Notes: generated by a model from the letters alone, not told the origin. A stretch of 64,000 nt of DNA from Arthrobotrys musiformis (GCA_036971715.1 JAVHJL010000003.1:2728001-2792000); one strand, 5' to 3'. Counted from the first letter of the stretch, positions 10,790 through 22,448 are shown. Made by a program: numbers and translations.

Positions 10790-12190
10790 ATGTCAGTAGA
10801 TTTCGGCCCGGTTGGTATACCCTTCATGACGGAAAAAGAGTACGACAAGGCCCTCGAAGCCCATAAGAGCTCCAGCCCGCCGTCGGCGCCGGCGTGGGAC
10901 CCCCGAGAGTGGGGGTGGTTGCGGTGGGTGATCATACTTCTGGGCGTCGGTATCTTTGCTACCACTATTGTGGTCCCGTTGAAAGTGATTAGGATGACTA
11001 AGTATCCGTCTTATTCGAGACTTGGGTACTCTTTAACGGATGCTTGTTAGTGGTCCTCTATTCTATATCTGACTCTCCAGGAAACTATCTTACTAATTTA
11101 ACCTACTGCAGATGAGGGAGAGGGCTTTTTTGAGCTGTAAGTATCTCCAGTCATGATTTTATATTTAAAAAGGCCGGTATATGCTAAATATACCTAGATT
11201 CAACTATGGAAATGGAACTGAGGAGACTCATGGGTTTACAAAGTAAGTAATAGCTCACATTAACATTTCGGTAAATTACTAAAGGAAAGAGAAAACTGCT
11301 AACTGATGATAGCTATGTAACAAAGGAGGGTGCCAAATGGTCCAATTTGACATATGCTACATCGGACCAAGCTATTGTGCGAGTACTCTCTAAGGATATC
11401 ACCGGTACCGCGGGGCGCCCGACTGTTAAAATTCTATCGAAGCAACGATATACGCACGGCCTGTTTATTTTTGACATCAGGCACGTTCCATATGGATGTG
11501 GTACTTGGCCTGCAATATGGTTGTCAGACACAGACCAAGGTGAGCGTATAGTCCTATCTATTTTCTAAACTCCAACCTGCGAAGAAACTCTCCACACTAA
11601 CAAAATTATCAGGTGTTTGGCCGGAACACGGAGAGATAGATGTCATCGAAGCAGTGAACCAAGGCGACAGAGGGGCTCAATTTACCCTACACACCACAGA
11701 TGGGTGTAATATGAGCGTCAAAAGAAAGCAGACTGGGAAAACACTGTCCTATGATTGTCTCAACAGCACTAACTACAACATGGGTTGTGCTGTGCGGGGG
11801 GCACCGAATTCGTACGGCGAAAAGCTCAATAGTAATGGGGGTGGGGTTTACGCTGTTGAATGGAGAACTGCCGGTATCCGCCTATGGTTCTTCCCAAGGG
11901 ACCAAATTCCTGCGAATATCGAATTCGGGAAACCGGATCCATCGGAATGGGGGATTGCAACAGCAGATTTTCCCTCTACAAGATGTGATATCAATTCACA
12001 TTTCAAGAATCACAGAATCATTATCAATATCTCTCTTTGTGGCGACTGGGCTGGCGCTCCGCCGGTTTACACCAAGGAGTACAGCTGCCCCATGAAGTGT
12101 GCTGAGTATGTGGGATCTACGCCCGAGGCCTTTGAAGATGCTTATTGGGCTATCAATAGCATCAAGGTTTACACTGCACCGAATTCATAG
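10790..12190 (+). CDS. GH16 endo-1,3(4)-beta-glucanase, membrane-anchored
   Basis: Glycoside hydrolase family 16 enzyme acting on beta-1,3/1,4-glucans. Five exons (10790-11045, 11112-11136, 11198-11242, 11313-11539, 11613-12190) close at 376 residues; exons 2 and 3 are only 25 and 45 nt. The catalytic ExDxxE motif is visible in WPEHGEIDVIEAVNQG (nucleophile Glu, Asp, acid/base Glu), preceded by GTWPAIWL and followed by FTLHTTDGC, as in fungal mixed-linkage glucanases. The N-terminus is a roughly 48-residue hydrophilic tail, then one hydrophobic helix (WVIILLGVGIFATTIVVPL) without an obvious signal cleavage site. This suggests a type II membrane anchor with the catalytic domain outside. A cell-wall remodelling role is inferred from that topology. 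Confidence 0.92.
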
Positions 12191-12430
12191 TAGATTATCC
12201 TAGCATCGAAATTGAAACGATTTGTTTGGTTTGTTTTTTGATTGTGATCCGAACAGCCATATATTGTTGGTTTTTCAATGTCATGGAATGTCGATAATAT
12301 AATCCATCAAAATGCCTATAATTATCTCAGGAGCCGGAGGCTTCCAAGAAGCAGATCGCTTCACAGCGCCAAAGCATGACGAGTGCACTGCTAGTTGGTC
12401 TCATACTCTTACTGCGATAGCTTTGATGCA

Positions 12431-13564
12431 ATGACCTTTCATTTTGGCTTAGCAATACCTCTGATTTTGCTCGTGAAACTGAGCTCGTGTGTACTTGTTA
12501 AATTCACGAAAGGTCTGGAGCTCCCAAACAAAAAATATGAGCAGATAGAAGGGGGTTCGAAAACATACCGTATACATCCGCGGCGCATCTGGGATCCAAC
12601 AAACGGAAAACAGTCAAATTGTATCGCAATATCCGAATTGTACGAAGCAGATCAAATAAACGAAAGAATTGTTCAAATCGATGTCGACCAGGCTTCCCAT
12701 GACACGGATTCTGGTGCAGTAAATCCTTATACAAGATCCGTTACAGCCTTGGCATTCTACACGGATAGTGTGAATTGTGCTACAATACCTACTATAATTA
12801 TATTACCAGAGGTAGCGGATATGCAACTCAGAGTGTGTGAGAATAGAAGCACTGAGGATGATTGCCAATATCAAGAATTTGACCTTGCGAGTCTAGGGTT
12901 CCCGTGGCCGCAAAGAATACTTTCCTTCCGGGAGGTCTTCCCAGTGTATTCTTTTAGTAAAAATATGGGAATACCTTCACTTCCGAGCTGGGATTCGGGG
13001 TCGTTTCTCGAGGGTACTAGCAAGTTTGGTTTTACGGGTACGGAAGGGTGGAACACCGATAGCGTTATTAACCCATCGAACTTGAAACTGGACGAGCCTA
13101 TGCCACCTGGTGGCACCGAATTCACACATGAAGTGGTGGAGGGGTCGGAGCAAGATCTTAAGGAATATACAGATCCGGATTGGGAGATGCTTATGTATGA
13201 ACCCGACTGTGGTGGAATTGGAACGATGGGGTCCCGAGTGCTACCCCCAAGAACGTCGGATATTTGGTATGGTATGCCACCATATAACTTCTTGCTCTCT
13301 CAGGGACCAGACTTTACAATAGATATGAGCAATGTACTGGGATGTGACAGCCAATCACAATATATCAGCTGGATTGAAGGGGAATATTCAAATTATCAGC
13401 GTAACCTGATGAAGCGAACAGGCTTGGCGGACATGACAATGGGTGAGGCGGTTCAAGACCTTGAGGCCCTCTACGATGTCAATTTTGCCGATAATACAAA
13501 AGCGCGAGATATCGCTAGGACAATATGGGGAGATGAGAACATTGAGAGGCCAGTTGCAAATTAA
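12431..13564 (+). CDS. Unknown secreted protein, 377 aa
   Basis: I do not recognise a family. The single open frame starts at the first ATG (12431) with a signal peptide-like segment, MTFHFGLAIPLILLVKLSSC. The mature part is acidic, with cysteines spaced singly (SNC, VNC, RVCENR, DDC, PDC, LGC) that could form disulfides, and has several Pro/Gly/Trp-rich loops (GFPWPQ, PSLPSWDSG, MPPYNF). The final 70 residues look helical and charged. It lies 240 bp downstream of the GH16 gene in the same orientation and converges on the peroxygenase. No repeats or low-complexity tracts are seen. A secreted, lineage-restricted protein is the most that can be supported. Confidence 0.7.
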   Translation: MTFHFGLAIPLILLVKLSSCVLVKFTKGLELPNKKYEQIEGGSKTYRIHPRRIWDPTNGKQSNCIAISELYEADQINERIVQIDVDQASHDTDSGAVNPYTRSVTALAFYTDSVNCATIPTIIILPEVADMQLRVCENRSTEDDCQYQEFDLASLGFPWPQRILSFREVFPVYSFSKNMGIPSLPSWDSGSFLEGTSKFGFTGTEGWNTDSVINPSNLKLDEPMPPGGTEFTHEVVEGSEQDLKEYTDPDWEMLMYEPDCGGIGTMGSRVLPPRTSDIWYGMPPYNFLLSQGPDFTIDMSNVLGCDSQSQYISWIEGEYSNYQRNLMKRTGLADMTMGEAVQDLEALYDVNFADNTKARDIARTIWGDENIERPVAN

Positions 13565-13791
13565 TAGAAATCAAAGAGCTAACTGTCGACCGTAACACTG
13601 GCCTCGAGACTATCGAGAACATAATTATAAGCGTTGTATTTTTGGGCCTACATGTGTTGGTTGACTTTAAATGTGTGAATGCAATTAAATTACCAGGGAC
13701 ATATGCATTATGGCATCTACTCCACGATCCTAGCTCTCGCCACCCCGTTGGTGATACTTTGTACCGTTGTTCCCGGAAAATGTTTCAAAAT

Positions 13792-14676
13792 CTAACGGTT
13801 CCAAAATTTGCCAATGGTGTAGTCGTACAAAGCGGAGGCTTGTAGATATGTGGAGTTTGCGAGGAGCTCTGGCATTGTAAGCGGGACGTTCCGCCTCACC
13901 CATCCTTCTCGAAAAGGGAGTCTCTCCTCTTCAAATATGGCTTTAATATACTCAAATGGGACTCTGTCATACTCTGCGACGGACTTCGCGCCCCAAACGG
14001 ACATGACGAGGGCGACTTCCCCGAAGGCCAAAATTGCTTCGCGGAGGCCGAAGTTGAGATTTGAGTTCTCTTTCTTTTGTTGTTCCAGGCGTCTATTGCG
14101 AAATTGGGCAAAATCTTGGATGGTGAATATCTTCCCTCCTTTTCCATCATCAGAAGCAGAGGCTAGAAGATCATGCAAAAGATCTGGTTGGATGGTCGTA
14201 TTATCCCCTTGCGCGAAGTCCCTTCGTACAAGTGATACGTCGTGTTCCACAGCGCCGTGACGTTTGAGCTGGTCAATATTGAGCACTGGCTCACCCTTCT
14301 CATTGACTTGGCCCGGGTCTCGCAACCCGAGTCTAGATTCTGAGTTTATCGTCGGGAGGCCGGGGAGTCTATTGAAGAATCCGTGAAAATATCCCTGCGG
14401 TGCGTCTTTCTTGTCTTCAAGCCCTTCATCTTCGCTGTCCCTAGTGTGAAGCGCAAATGGTGGTTTTGTGAGGCCGAATGCCACATCTGGACCTAAACCA
14501 AGCTCTTCTTGGAATGCCTTCATGATCTCGTCGGTCGTAATATTACGGCCGTCTCTTGCAATGAAGCCATGGTTTGCTAGAGAGTTGATTATAGGGCACG
14601 GTCCTCGCAAATCTGTGACTTCAGGATGCTTCCACTCGCCGCGTTTAAGGGGGGGTTGGGTTTGTACGTCCGCCAT
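13792..14676 (-). CDS. Heme-thiolate peroxidase / unspecific peroxygenase (chloroperoxidase family)
   Basis: Single-exon gene of 294 residues in the peroxidase family 2 / UPO group. These enzymes use H2O2 to oxygenate or halogenate organic substrates through a Cys-ligated heme. The PCP signature is present as LRGPCPIINSLANHGFI, where the Cys is the axial heme ligand. The distal EHD motif reads VEHDVSLVRRD, and a FGEVALVMSVW segment offers the acid residue. EHD rather than EGD is typical of the short (family I) peroxygenases. The start is placed at ATG 14676 (MADVQTQPP). The frame stays open upstream to 14865, but that extension does not resemble a signal peptide. With no signal peptide the enzyme appears intracellular, unlike the well-known secreted UPOs. 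Confidence 0.92.
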   Translation of the reverse strand: MADVQTQPPLKRGEWKHPEVTDLRGPCPIINSLANHGFIARDGRNITTDEIMKAFQEELGLGPDVAFGLTKPPFALHTRDSEDEGLEDKKDAPQGYFHGFFNRLPGLPTINSESRLGLRDPGQVNEKGEPVLNIDQLKRHGAVEHDVSLVRRDFAQGDNTTIQPDLLHDLLASASDDGKGGKIFTIQDFAQFRNRRLEQQKKENSNLNFGLREAILAFGEVALVMSVWGAKSVAEYDRVPFEYIKAIFEEERLPFREGWVRRNVPLTMPELLANSTYLQASALYDYTIGKFWNR

Positions 14677-16025
14677 GATGAAGTTCGATGGTGGTGAGTT
14701 GATAGAATATGGGAGATACGACCTGTACAGGACTTTGTTGAGATAATTAAACTGCCTCGGGGTAGTAGCCCTGATTGTAGAAAGCTGTGCAAAGGTCGAG
14801 GAGATGTTTAAATAACCTCCCGCTGGACACTGAATTGCTTTCATCGTTAAGCTTAAGGATTTCACGCATCTTTAAATAGCGGGGACACCAGCTGTACCAG
14901 AGCCCCCGACTGTGATACAAAAACGGCTCCAATAACCAGCCTAGGCTGGCCAAAGCTCCAGCTGAACCTGGTATGCATGATTAGCATGCATTCCTGCTAG
15001 CTCGCGAAAAGGGCCAGCATGCACCATATCCGATACGCTGTAACATTGTATGGTATGCACCATGCATAAGCTGACAATCCCTCATTCGTAACTGGCTAAT
15101 TGATCGAGCTTGGCCCCAAAAGTTTCGCAATTCGAACACGGCACACCAAAAGCATTGAGGGCGAACTTCCGGCCGGTTGTAGCCAGTGTTGAGGCCCTGG
15201 CCTTGGTACCGGTACTATGATGTCTCTTGACGAGGACCGTAAAGACCTGTTCCGGCTAGCGACTTACAAATAGAAGTACGCAATACGTCCTTCTACACAA
15301 AGGCCTCTCGAGATGGATGTCATCAGGAGCCCAAACTGAGACTACTTGACATTCGTCATCTGTAGCCCTGTGCGATTTGGGCGCCAGAAGCTCCACACTT
15401 TCCGACTAGGGCGGCAGGGATTAAGATGGGTGCGGGGTCTATGCAATGTAGGCCAAGATTTAGAGCGAAGGTACCCTCATACCTCACAAATCGACGTTGA
15501 GCACGACTGCAGTATGCGGGCTGTCGGGATGATTACATTGCATTCGATACACATTCGGCTTTGACGTCGACAGAATTGCCATTTGCCTCTTTTCTGTGCC
15601 TATTAGGCATATGTCGTATGTGGAATTATATCAGATGTAGGTACCATGGCCATGCCAGTACTACGTAGGTGTAGTTGGAGCCGTCCTATAATATTATATT
15701 GGCCAGTGTTGACTTGGGGCTGGGGCTCTGCGCCGAGGCCAAGTGTCGCTAGGGCAACCATTAAAAGAACATAACAAATCCCACAACACCACAACGAGCA
15801 TCTCCATCCTCACCATCGACGCTACCTCCTAACAAACCTCCGGCCTCATCACCAATTCTCTCACTGAATAGTCTCATACCCTAGCATCAAACCCCAGTAT
15901 TCCCGAAAAACTTTTGACCGACCGCCTGGCTTTACGTGGGTTTAATACGATCATCCTTTGCGACCTCGTTCTCCAAATATTATATACTCTCGCGACGCTA
16001 GGTCCCTCACGTCGCCACCTTCGCA
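14677..16025. other. Intergenic between peroxygenase and AT-hook gene
   Basis: A 1.35-kb divergent intergenic region. Its left part is the peroxygenase promoter and its right part the AT-hook gene leader. A 63-codon frame on the minus strand (15603-15794) begins with a hydrophobic, Cys-containing stretch but has no other support. No tRNA or repeat was recognised. Confidence 0.45.
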
Positions 16026-18211
16026 ATGGCTGCACCGTCTAGCCCAGCCAGGATGGTTTCTTCCACCAATCTCTCACTGTCCAATTCGAGTCCCTGGAGG
16101 CTCAAGGTGACAGTAGAAGCCCAACCAGATAACGACATGTTCCTGGATCTCGCCGCAGAAGAATCCCTGACGAAACAACCCCGAAAGTCAAAAGCTTCAA
16201 GACCCCGGCTTACGTCGAAACCGGTAATACCTCCCCGCAAGGCAAGAGAAGATACCGCCATGAGCGAGGATTCACTCGGTCTCGACAATATTAGCGGGAT
16301 ATTTGCAGTTGACCAGACACCAGCTCGACCTCCGGTTACCCCTAAGAGGCCACTATCGGAAGTCTCGAAGGCCCTGAATACTATAACTGTACCATTGAAA
16401 GGATCCGAACCAAAACAGAAACAGCCTAAGAGGAAAGCAACCCCAGCTCGTAAAAAGATGAAGGAGGTCGACTTGTCCGTGTTGGACCCGGAAACTACGC
16501 AACTCTCGACTGCGGCGACACCTAAACGAGGACGTGGCCGACCCAGAAAATCGATAAACAATTTAGCTGAAGTCGCAGCGGGGGCGGCCAATAGAAGGGA
16601 TGGGAGTAGGACGGGTGTCCAAAGGAGCAATGTACACCAGGTAAGGATGAACATGCCAAAGCATTTGGGCTAGACATGCTAACCCGGTGCTAGAACGGCA
16701 AAGACATCGAACAAACCCGTCCACAAACCCCTGTCGAGGACACATTCCATATGCCATCGCCCCCAAGCTCACCAATTCCACAGACACTAGGACGAGAGGG
16801 AATGCTTTCAGAGCTTCCTTTGGATGATGATCCCTCGATCATGGCGAGCGAAGGTTTCTCAATGATAGCCCCCACACATACTACATCCATAGAAGCCCCG
16901 GCCGGCTTGACTACTCCGAGACCAACGCCAGAGATAGAGAACGATGGTGCTGAAGAGCCAGCACCCTTCTCACAACCTACTCTAGGGAACCACCCTCATC
17001 AAAATAAAGAGTCTGTTGCCACCGGCTCTTGGCAATCCCTAAACACGGTAGCTGCTGAGGAAGAAGCCATTGAAGAGGGTGACGAGGAGACCGGCTCTCT
17101 TTCTCTAAACCCCGGATCTCGAAGACGCAAAAGTTTGCGACTTTCATCGAAGCCGGTGGTCAACGCCGCAATGGAGCCCTCTACCAGAAGCTCTAAGGTT
17201 ACCGAAAGGTTCCGTGAGCTCACGAACAACGCAGCACAAGCAAATGAACCTTCGGTATTTGGTCATAAGGATGATGCATCTAGCTTCAGAAGGTTCCTGC
17301 AAACTGAGCCTGAAAGGATTGTGCCCGGGACCTACGAGGAATCAACCGTCTACTTTGCGAATAAGAAACCGTCCCAGAGTATAGACAGGAGGAGGCAAAC
17401 GCCGGCTAAGAAGTCGAGGTCCGGTATCATTGAACCTGCAGAGGAAGGGTTCGGGAATATCCTTCCAGAGTACCTTCTGCCACCAGCGAGGCCAGCGGGT
17501 AAAAGCAGAACGCAAACCCAAAAGCCCATCCCGAACCGGGCCGCAGTTGCACCAACTCCGAAAGAGGTTCCAGCGATGCGACAGACAGCCTCGGATGCAT
17601 TCGATGACGAAGGTAGATCTGTCAGGTGGCATGAAGACGTTATGGGTGGAAGCTTCTCCCTTAATTCAAACTCCATTGAGCGGCCCGAACCGGAGGCCCC
17701 CCAACAAGAATCCACCCACAGGTTACTCGAAAATGAGGTTATTGTCGAACCATCCCGGCCGCATGCTGGGAAGCTCAATGATGGGACACCAATGCCCCTA
17801 GTTGTCCCAAGAGCATGGACCAATCATTACTGGGTGGTTTTGACAAACCTTTCGTATCCTAATACCAAATTGGTAAACAGAAGCAAGCGATCGATGGGTA
17901 AATTACATCCGGAGGAGTCAGCCGAGGAAGCTATGGAAAGGAGGCGACGGATCCTAGAAAATTTCCCGAGGAACAGAGAAGGACATCTGATTTTATCTGA
18001 GCAAGACTCCGATATCATTGACGCCTTTGAAGAGTATATGAGGCGGGACGTTCTAGGCAAAAAAAGGGTCGCAGGCGAGACTCGGCGTATGTGGGGTTTT
18101 TCGAGACACCAGATCAAAGAGGCGTTAATTGTCTTGAAAGTCTCGAGACAGAGGCGGATCCAATGGGTCGTTTCTGCCGGCGAAAGGCTTGAAGACTGGG
18201 GTCTTGCATAA
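16026..18211 (+). CDS. AT-hook DNA-binding protein
   Basis: Two exons (16026-16640 and 16694-18211, 53-bp intron) close at 710 residues. A canonical AT-hook, TPKRGRGRPRKS, sits at about residues 162-173, with a second basic patch KQKQPKRKATPARKKMK just before it, so the protein should bind the minor groove of AT-rich DNA in the nucleus. Most of the protein is disordered and rich in Ser/Pro/Glu. The C-terminal 150 residues look folded: AWTNHYWVVLTNLSYPNTKL followed by a helical basic region and WGFSRHQIKEALIVLKVS. This conserved-looking tail may be a second, unnamed domain. It resembles fungal genes annotated simply as AT DNA-binding protein. Function beyond DNA binding is not readable. Confidence 0.85.
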
Positions 18212-19081
18212 ACCCCACTTTTCATCCCATATTTCATTTGTATATTGGCGTTCTTACATGGGGGTGTGCTGGCGTTGATGGTTTTCTAGATTCTCATTAT
18301 ATTTGACGGGAACAGCGTGGCTTGTTAGAGTATGTCACGATTACACAATATAGCATGTTAATAAGCCTTTCGGGTACATTTAAACCTCGGATGCAAAATT
18401 ATCACCAATTGACATGGTCCTAATAACGTTTTCAATTAACCTGAAGTGAGCTCGAACACGATAACTAAGTAGACTAGACCCCCATGATGATGCACGCCAA
18501 GGCGAGTCGAACAAATTGCCGAGAAAATTAAAAGCATCAGTACTGCAACAGCTAGCTCTGCGATTTTGCCTATTCAATTTTATGCACAGATCCTCCATTT
18601 TTATATTATGTAAAGGTCTTATTGTCAGCCAAATTCCCCGTAGACGTTTATCCAGCATCGAACCATGGATTTCACCTATTCAGCCGCTTTTCCCAACCCA
18701 AAAAAACACTGATTAATTCCCGGTTTTAGCATCCGAAGTCGAAAACCCTAGACAGCTGGGCTTGGGTCCAACCCCCCGGATCCTCGTATATCGCATACAA
18801 GTGGCTTCAGCTTCAGCCGTGCGCGCGCATCCTGATAGTGGGGGCGGGGTTACATTGCAACTGCTTTAAAATTCTCATGATCCCTAGCCCGATTTGAATT
18901 CTTCCGGCCTCAAAAAAGCCCCGTTGGGCAGGGTTCTGGTTAGATATAGGAGCGATTAGTGTGGTTACTACATATCCAGAAGAGCGTATGCTAAACCACA
19001 TGGCTGTTCCCGTCGGGCCGGATGTGCGACTACTAAGGGCTGACTAAGTACTATGAATAGGGGGAAGTCGGCTAGCGAACC
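18212..19081. other. Intergenic between AT-hook and F-box genes
   Basis: An 870-bp spacer between co-oriented genes: 3' UTR of the AT-hook gene, then the promoter and leader of the F-box gene. No credible coding frame. Confidence 0.45.
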
Positions 19082-21736
19082 ATGGATGGGGAAATGCTGC
19101 CCCAGCAAGCTCGTCTGCCGGAGTTCTCGAACTCTCAATATATCACACAAGGCCACCCCCCACCAGGTACCCGTTCCTACGGGTATTGCCAAGATACAGA
19201 TGGGATAGCGCCCTCGCCAGTACCTATGGCGGCCAACAACCTCGAGGCAGACTTGCGAACTAGATCAATGGATACTCGTGATAGAATGCAGCCCATGGCC
19301 AAGAAAGTTTTATATACCACGGGCATTGGCCTATCACGAAGACATACGTTTTCGTCACCAGAACGGTTCAATCCAGTCAACAAGCGGAAAAGGTCATACC
19401 TCCAATCTTGTGACCCTGATTTAGGGCCCGGATACCCCTTCCCTCGTATTAAAATCGCCAGAAAACCTTCTCATCCTATTAAGATGCATACGCCCAGCCA
19501 AAGAGTCAAGCTTTTAGATTTACCCTCAGAGTTGCTGGCCAACATTATCGTTTTTGTTATCGAATCACCTCCACCTGGAGAGCAACCTTTCTTATCAAAG
19601 ACTGCTTTTGCACAAGGACCGGTTCGTCGATGGACTCTTGACACGACCCCCAATCGTGAAGATAGCATTTTTGACATTATTGCCATTTTAAATATGGATA
19701 ATCACAACAATCGCTATGAGACCCCTCAAAACAGAGATGAAGCCTTCTACCCCAGTAGGATGCTTAACTCGCTGGCGAGTACCTGTCAGAAGCTAAGGAA
19801 GTTAGTTCGACTGAAAGAATGGGATGCACGGTTTTGGCGACCAGCAGCAAGGCTCTACTATCACTTGACCTACTATCCGAAGGTTCTACCTGATAGTTTG
19901 GATCTTATTCAGGGCTTCCTGCCGATAAACCAAACATCATGGAGAAACTTTTTGACCTGTACGGTTCATTATATTGATACTAGGAGAAGAGGAGTAGAGA
20001 GCTTTGGGACAAAGGCTGGTTGCAACCCTGCTATTGCATGGAAAGATTACCAGACTGAGCTGAGCAGAACTCATGAGCCTTCGTACCAACACCGGAGCCT
20101 CATCATGTTATGCCGACAGCCTGGGCCTGATCTTTTTGACATCTCGTGGGATGCCGCAACTGAACGATATACACTTGCGATGGGCCTTAATGGAAGCAAG
20201 GCATACGCTTCGGTTGACAAGGATGGGGTGTTTACTCGCGGGGAGGCCCTTAAGCCAGATCTTATCCGCAGCCGTCGGGGTTTATTTCCAGCTGATATCT
20301 TGGAAGTGAAGAACGACCGGTTCGGGATCGTCAAAATTGGAGCGAGGGAGGTGAGCTCGGTGACCAGCCCATCATCATCCCAAAGCGACCACCCCGATCG
20401 AACTTTCCGGGAAGTACTACGCTGGGATCTATCATGTGTCCCGGAAGTGCTGAGGGATGAAAAGGCAAGGATCGCAAGATGCGCCTCGTGGGGTGGATAT
20501 CTTTGTTTTACGTTGTTCAAACAAAACTTTGCAGACCCGACGGCCCCGTTTCTAGATCCCCAGGAGGATAGCATGGTCTACTGCATTAAAACGGCATTAG
20601 ATGTGGACCCAATTAACTTTCAGTCCTCTTTAGAAAACTCTCACAGCGAGCTTCTCTGGTCTCATGATTTCAAAATAGTACCCGAAACGACGGAGGGCGG
20701 GAGGGCGCTCGAGCCCGCAGTCTGTCAAATCGCCCTCTCAAAATCCTACGCCGCAATTCTTCTACGCTGGAACAGCACATCTGTTTTTAAACGTATCGTC
20801 AACGATAAACGGCAAATCTACGTTATCGACCTTCAAACGCAAGATGTCGTCCGCTGCTTCAACTTACCAGCGTTCGAATGGGACTTTCGACACACCGATA
20901 TGGGCGAAGAGTACAAGCAGATACGACTCGAGAAGCTGACGGCGTTATATGACGATACAAAGGCAGTTCATCGGGCGACTCGAGTCCATGACGACAAGCT
21001 TATACTGCTAGAATCTGATTCTCACGAGAGTCTTGGGCGTCCATCTGCGAAAATCATTACCGGAAGCCATGACTACTGCAACTGGGTGTGGGACCTTAAT
21101 CAAGAGTCCAATAGCGAACCATCTTTAGTCTTAGATGATTTCTATTGGGATACAGATACCAACGGGCAATCTGGACAAAAGCAGGCCCTGAAGGGGAAGT
21201 GGAACAAGTTCAAAGAAAGAGCCGGATGGTGGTGCTCGACCCCGAATCAAGTACTTGATTTCTGGCACGACTTTTCCATCACTCCAGATGGTAATTTTTT
21301 TGCCGCCATACGAGCCGGTCGGACTTTCATATGGGACCTAAATGAAAAACGGCCTACGATTAGAGGCTACACGTCCGAACCCGGAGACGAAGATGCAGCC
21401 TCCAACTCCCAAAGCTCATATAAACCAGACAAGTCACTTGAGCGTTACCTTGGCCGCCCCACTGAAGCATGCGACCATCGCCACGGCCACGCATTCTTAC
21501 GTTGGTTTGAGTACAGGGACCGGGTCCCAGAGCAAGGACTTTGGATGGTTTTTGATGATTGGTCGGTGGTATACCTTGATCGAAACGATATCCTTGCGGC
21601 ATGCGGTCTACCGCATCGAGAGTGGCTCTTCTCAGAAGACGACTTTGAGTCAATTAATTCGAGTCTCTCTATGTCGGGCTTAATGTCTATAGACGACGAA
21701 GAAGAAGACGAGGACATGGAGATGAATATAGCCTAG
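19082..21736 (+). CDS. F-box protein, 884 aa
   Basis: Intronless gene. An F-box-like motif lies at about residues 140-185 (VKLLDLPSELLANIIVFVIE, continuing after an insertion to SLASTCQKLRKLVRLKEW). F-boxes bind Skp1 and place the protein in SCF ubiquitin ligases, where the rest of the chain selects the substrate. The C-terminal two thirds contains repeating beta-strand/Trp-Asp-like segments (ITGSHDYCNWVWDL, FSITPDGNFFAAIRAGRTFIWDL) that read like a WD40-type propeller without perfect WD repeats. An acidic tail (DDEEEDEDMEMN) closes the protein. A propeller-type substrate receptor is my inference; the target is unknown. The start is the first ATG after in-frame stops. Confidence 0.8.
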   Translation: MDGEMLPQQARLPEFSNSQYITQGHPPPGTRSYGYCQDTDGIAPSPVPMAANNLEADLRTRSMDTRDRMQPMAKKVLYTTGIGLSRRHTFSSPERFNPVNKRKRSYLQSCDPDLGPGYPFPRIKIARKPSHPIKMHTPSQRVKLLDLPSELLANIIVFVIESPPPGEQPFLSKTAFAQGPVRRWTLDTTPNREDSIFDIIAILNMDNHNNRYETPQNRDEAFYPSRMLNSLASTCQKLRKLVRLKEWDARFWRPAARLYYHLTYYPKVLPDSLDLIQGFLPINQTSWRNFLTCTVHYIDTRRRGVESFGTKAGCNPAIAWKDYQTELSRTHEPSYQHRSLIMLCRQPGPDLFDISWDAATERYTLAMGLNGSKAYASVDKDGVFTRGEALKPDLIRSRRGLFPADILEVKNDRFGIVKIGAREVSSVTSPSSSQSDHPDRTFREVLRWDLSCVPEVLRDEKARIARCASWGGYLCFTLFKQNFADPTAPFLDPQEDSMVYCIKTALDVDPINFQSSLENSHSELLWSHDFKIVPETTEGGRALEPAVCQIALSKSYAAILLRWNSTSVFKRIVNDKRQIYVIDLQTQDVVRCFNLPAFEWDFRHTDMGEEYKQIRLEKLTALYDDTKAVHRATRVHDDKLILLESDSHESLGRPSAKIITGSHDYCNWVWDLNQESNSEPSLVLDDFYWDTDTNGQSGQKQALKGKWNKFKERAGWWCSTPNQVLDFWHDFSITPDGNFFAAIRAGRTFIWDLNEKRPTIRGYTSEPGDEDAASNSQSSYKPDKSLERYLGRPTEACDHRHGHAFLRWFEYRDRVPEQGLWMVFDDWSVVYLDRNDILAACGLPHREWLFSEDDFESINSSLSMSGLMSIDDEEEDEDMEMNIA

Positions 21737-22448
21737 CAGTGTAAAGGTAATGTATAGACCCTATTCAGTAAGTACCAAGTAAATATATAGCCCATGCATT
21801 TCTTTTTTCAACTTATGACAGATCCAGAGGAGTCTTAGGAGTATGCATTAGCATAAAGCATGTATTCAGTACACATATAATTTTAACTCTAGCGTAATGC
21901 ATTTACGAAACTATTGATAATTTAGCCCCGAATCTGAAAGTTGATACGTGCATTTGCCTCCCTGGAGTAGAGTAAAAGGTGTTTGTGCTTGAGAGCGTAC
22001 AAAATAAAACCCTAGCTTATGCAAGCTTATCTCGACGATATCAATACCCAAATGATACGATTCGAGACTGAAATTAAAAACCCTCATAGCTCGGATCTAG
22101 TGGGATGATTTTAGGTCGCACGAGTTTGACTAAGCTAAGAACTTCTAGGGGGAATGACGTACGGATTTCAACGGCTATACCACAGACGCCAGCTAACAGT
22201 GCATTCCACTGCGGGGAACACAACTGCATGACAACATATCCTAGCCTTGCGCTATAATTTTAAACCCGAGGGCGGAGGCTAAAATTCTCTACGATTAAAA
22301 AAATTATAATCCCTCAGTGAGGAGTCAATTAAATTCATTCTAATCCAGTCCAGTCCAATCCAGTTCAACTTTGGCTTTCTACATCACGAAAGGGAAAAAA
22401 AAAACCCAAAGGCGCGTCGTTTCTTGGGGAAAACACACATTTACAACA
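21737..22448. other. Intergenic, promoter of DJ-1-like gene
   Basis: A 712-bp AT-rich spacer without a gene. A short direct repeat (ccagtcc/ccaatcc units, about 22342-22368) lies about 100 bp upstream of the DJ-1-like start codon. AGGGG stress-response-like words occur near 22147, but they are too short to be significant. Confidence 0.4.

Noticed and set aside
15603..15794. 63-codon minus-strand frame with signal peptide-like start MWCCGICYVLLMVALATLG
   Set aside because: Short and with no conserved residues after the hydrophobic start; likely chance frame in a promoter region.
16007..16654. 215-codon minus-strand frame antisense to AT-hook exon 1
   Set aside because: Coding evidence (AT-hook, frame-closing intron) is on the plus strand.
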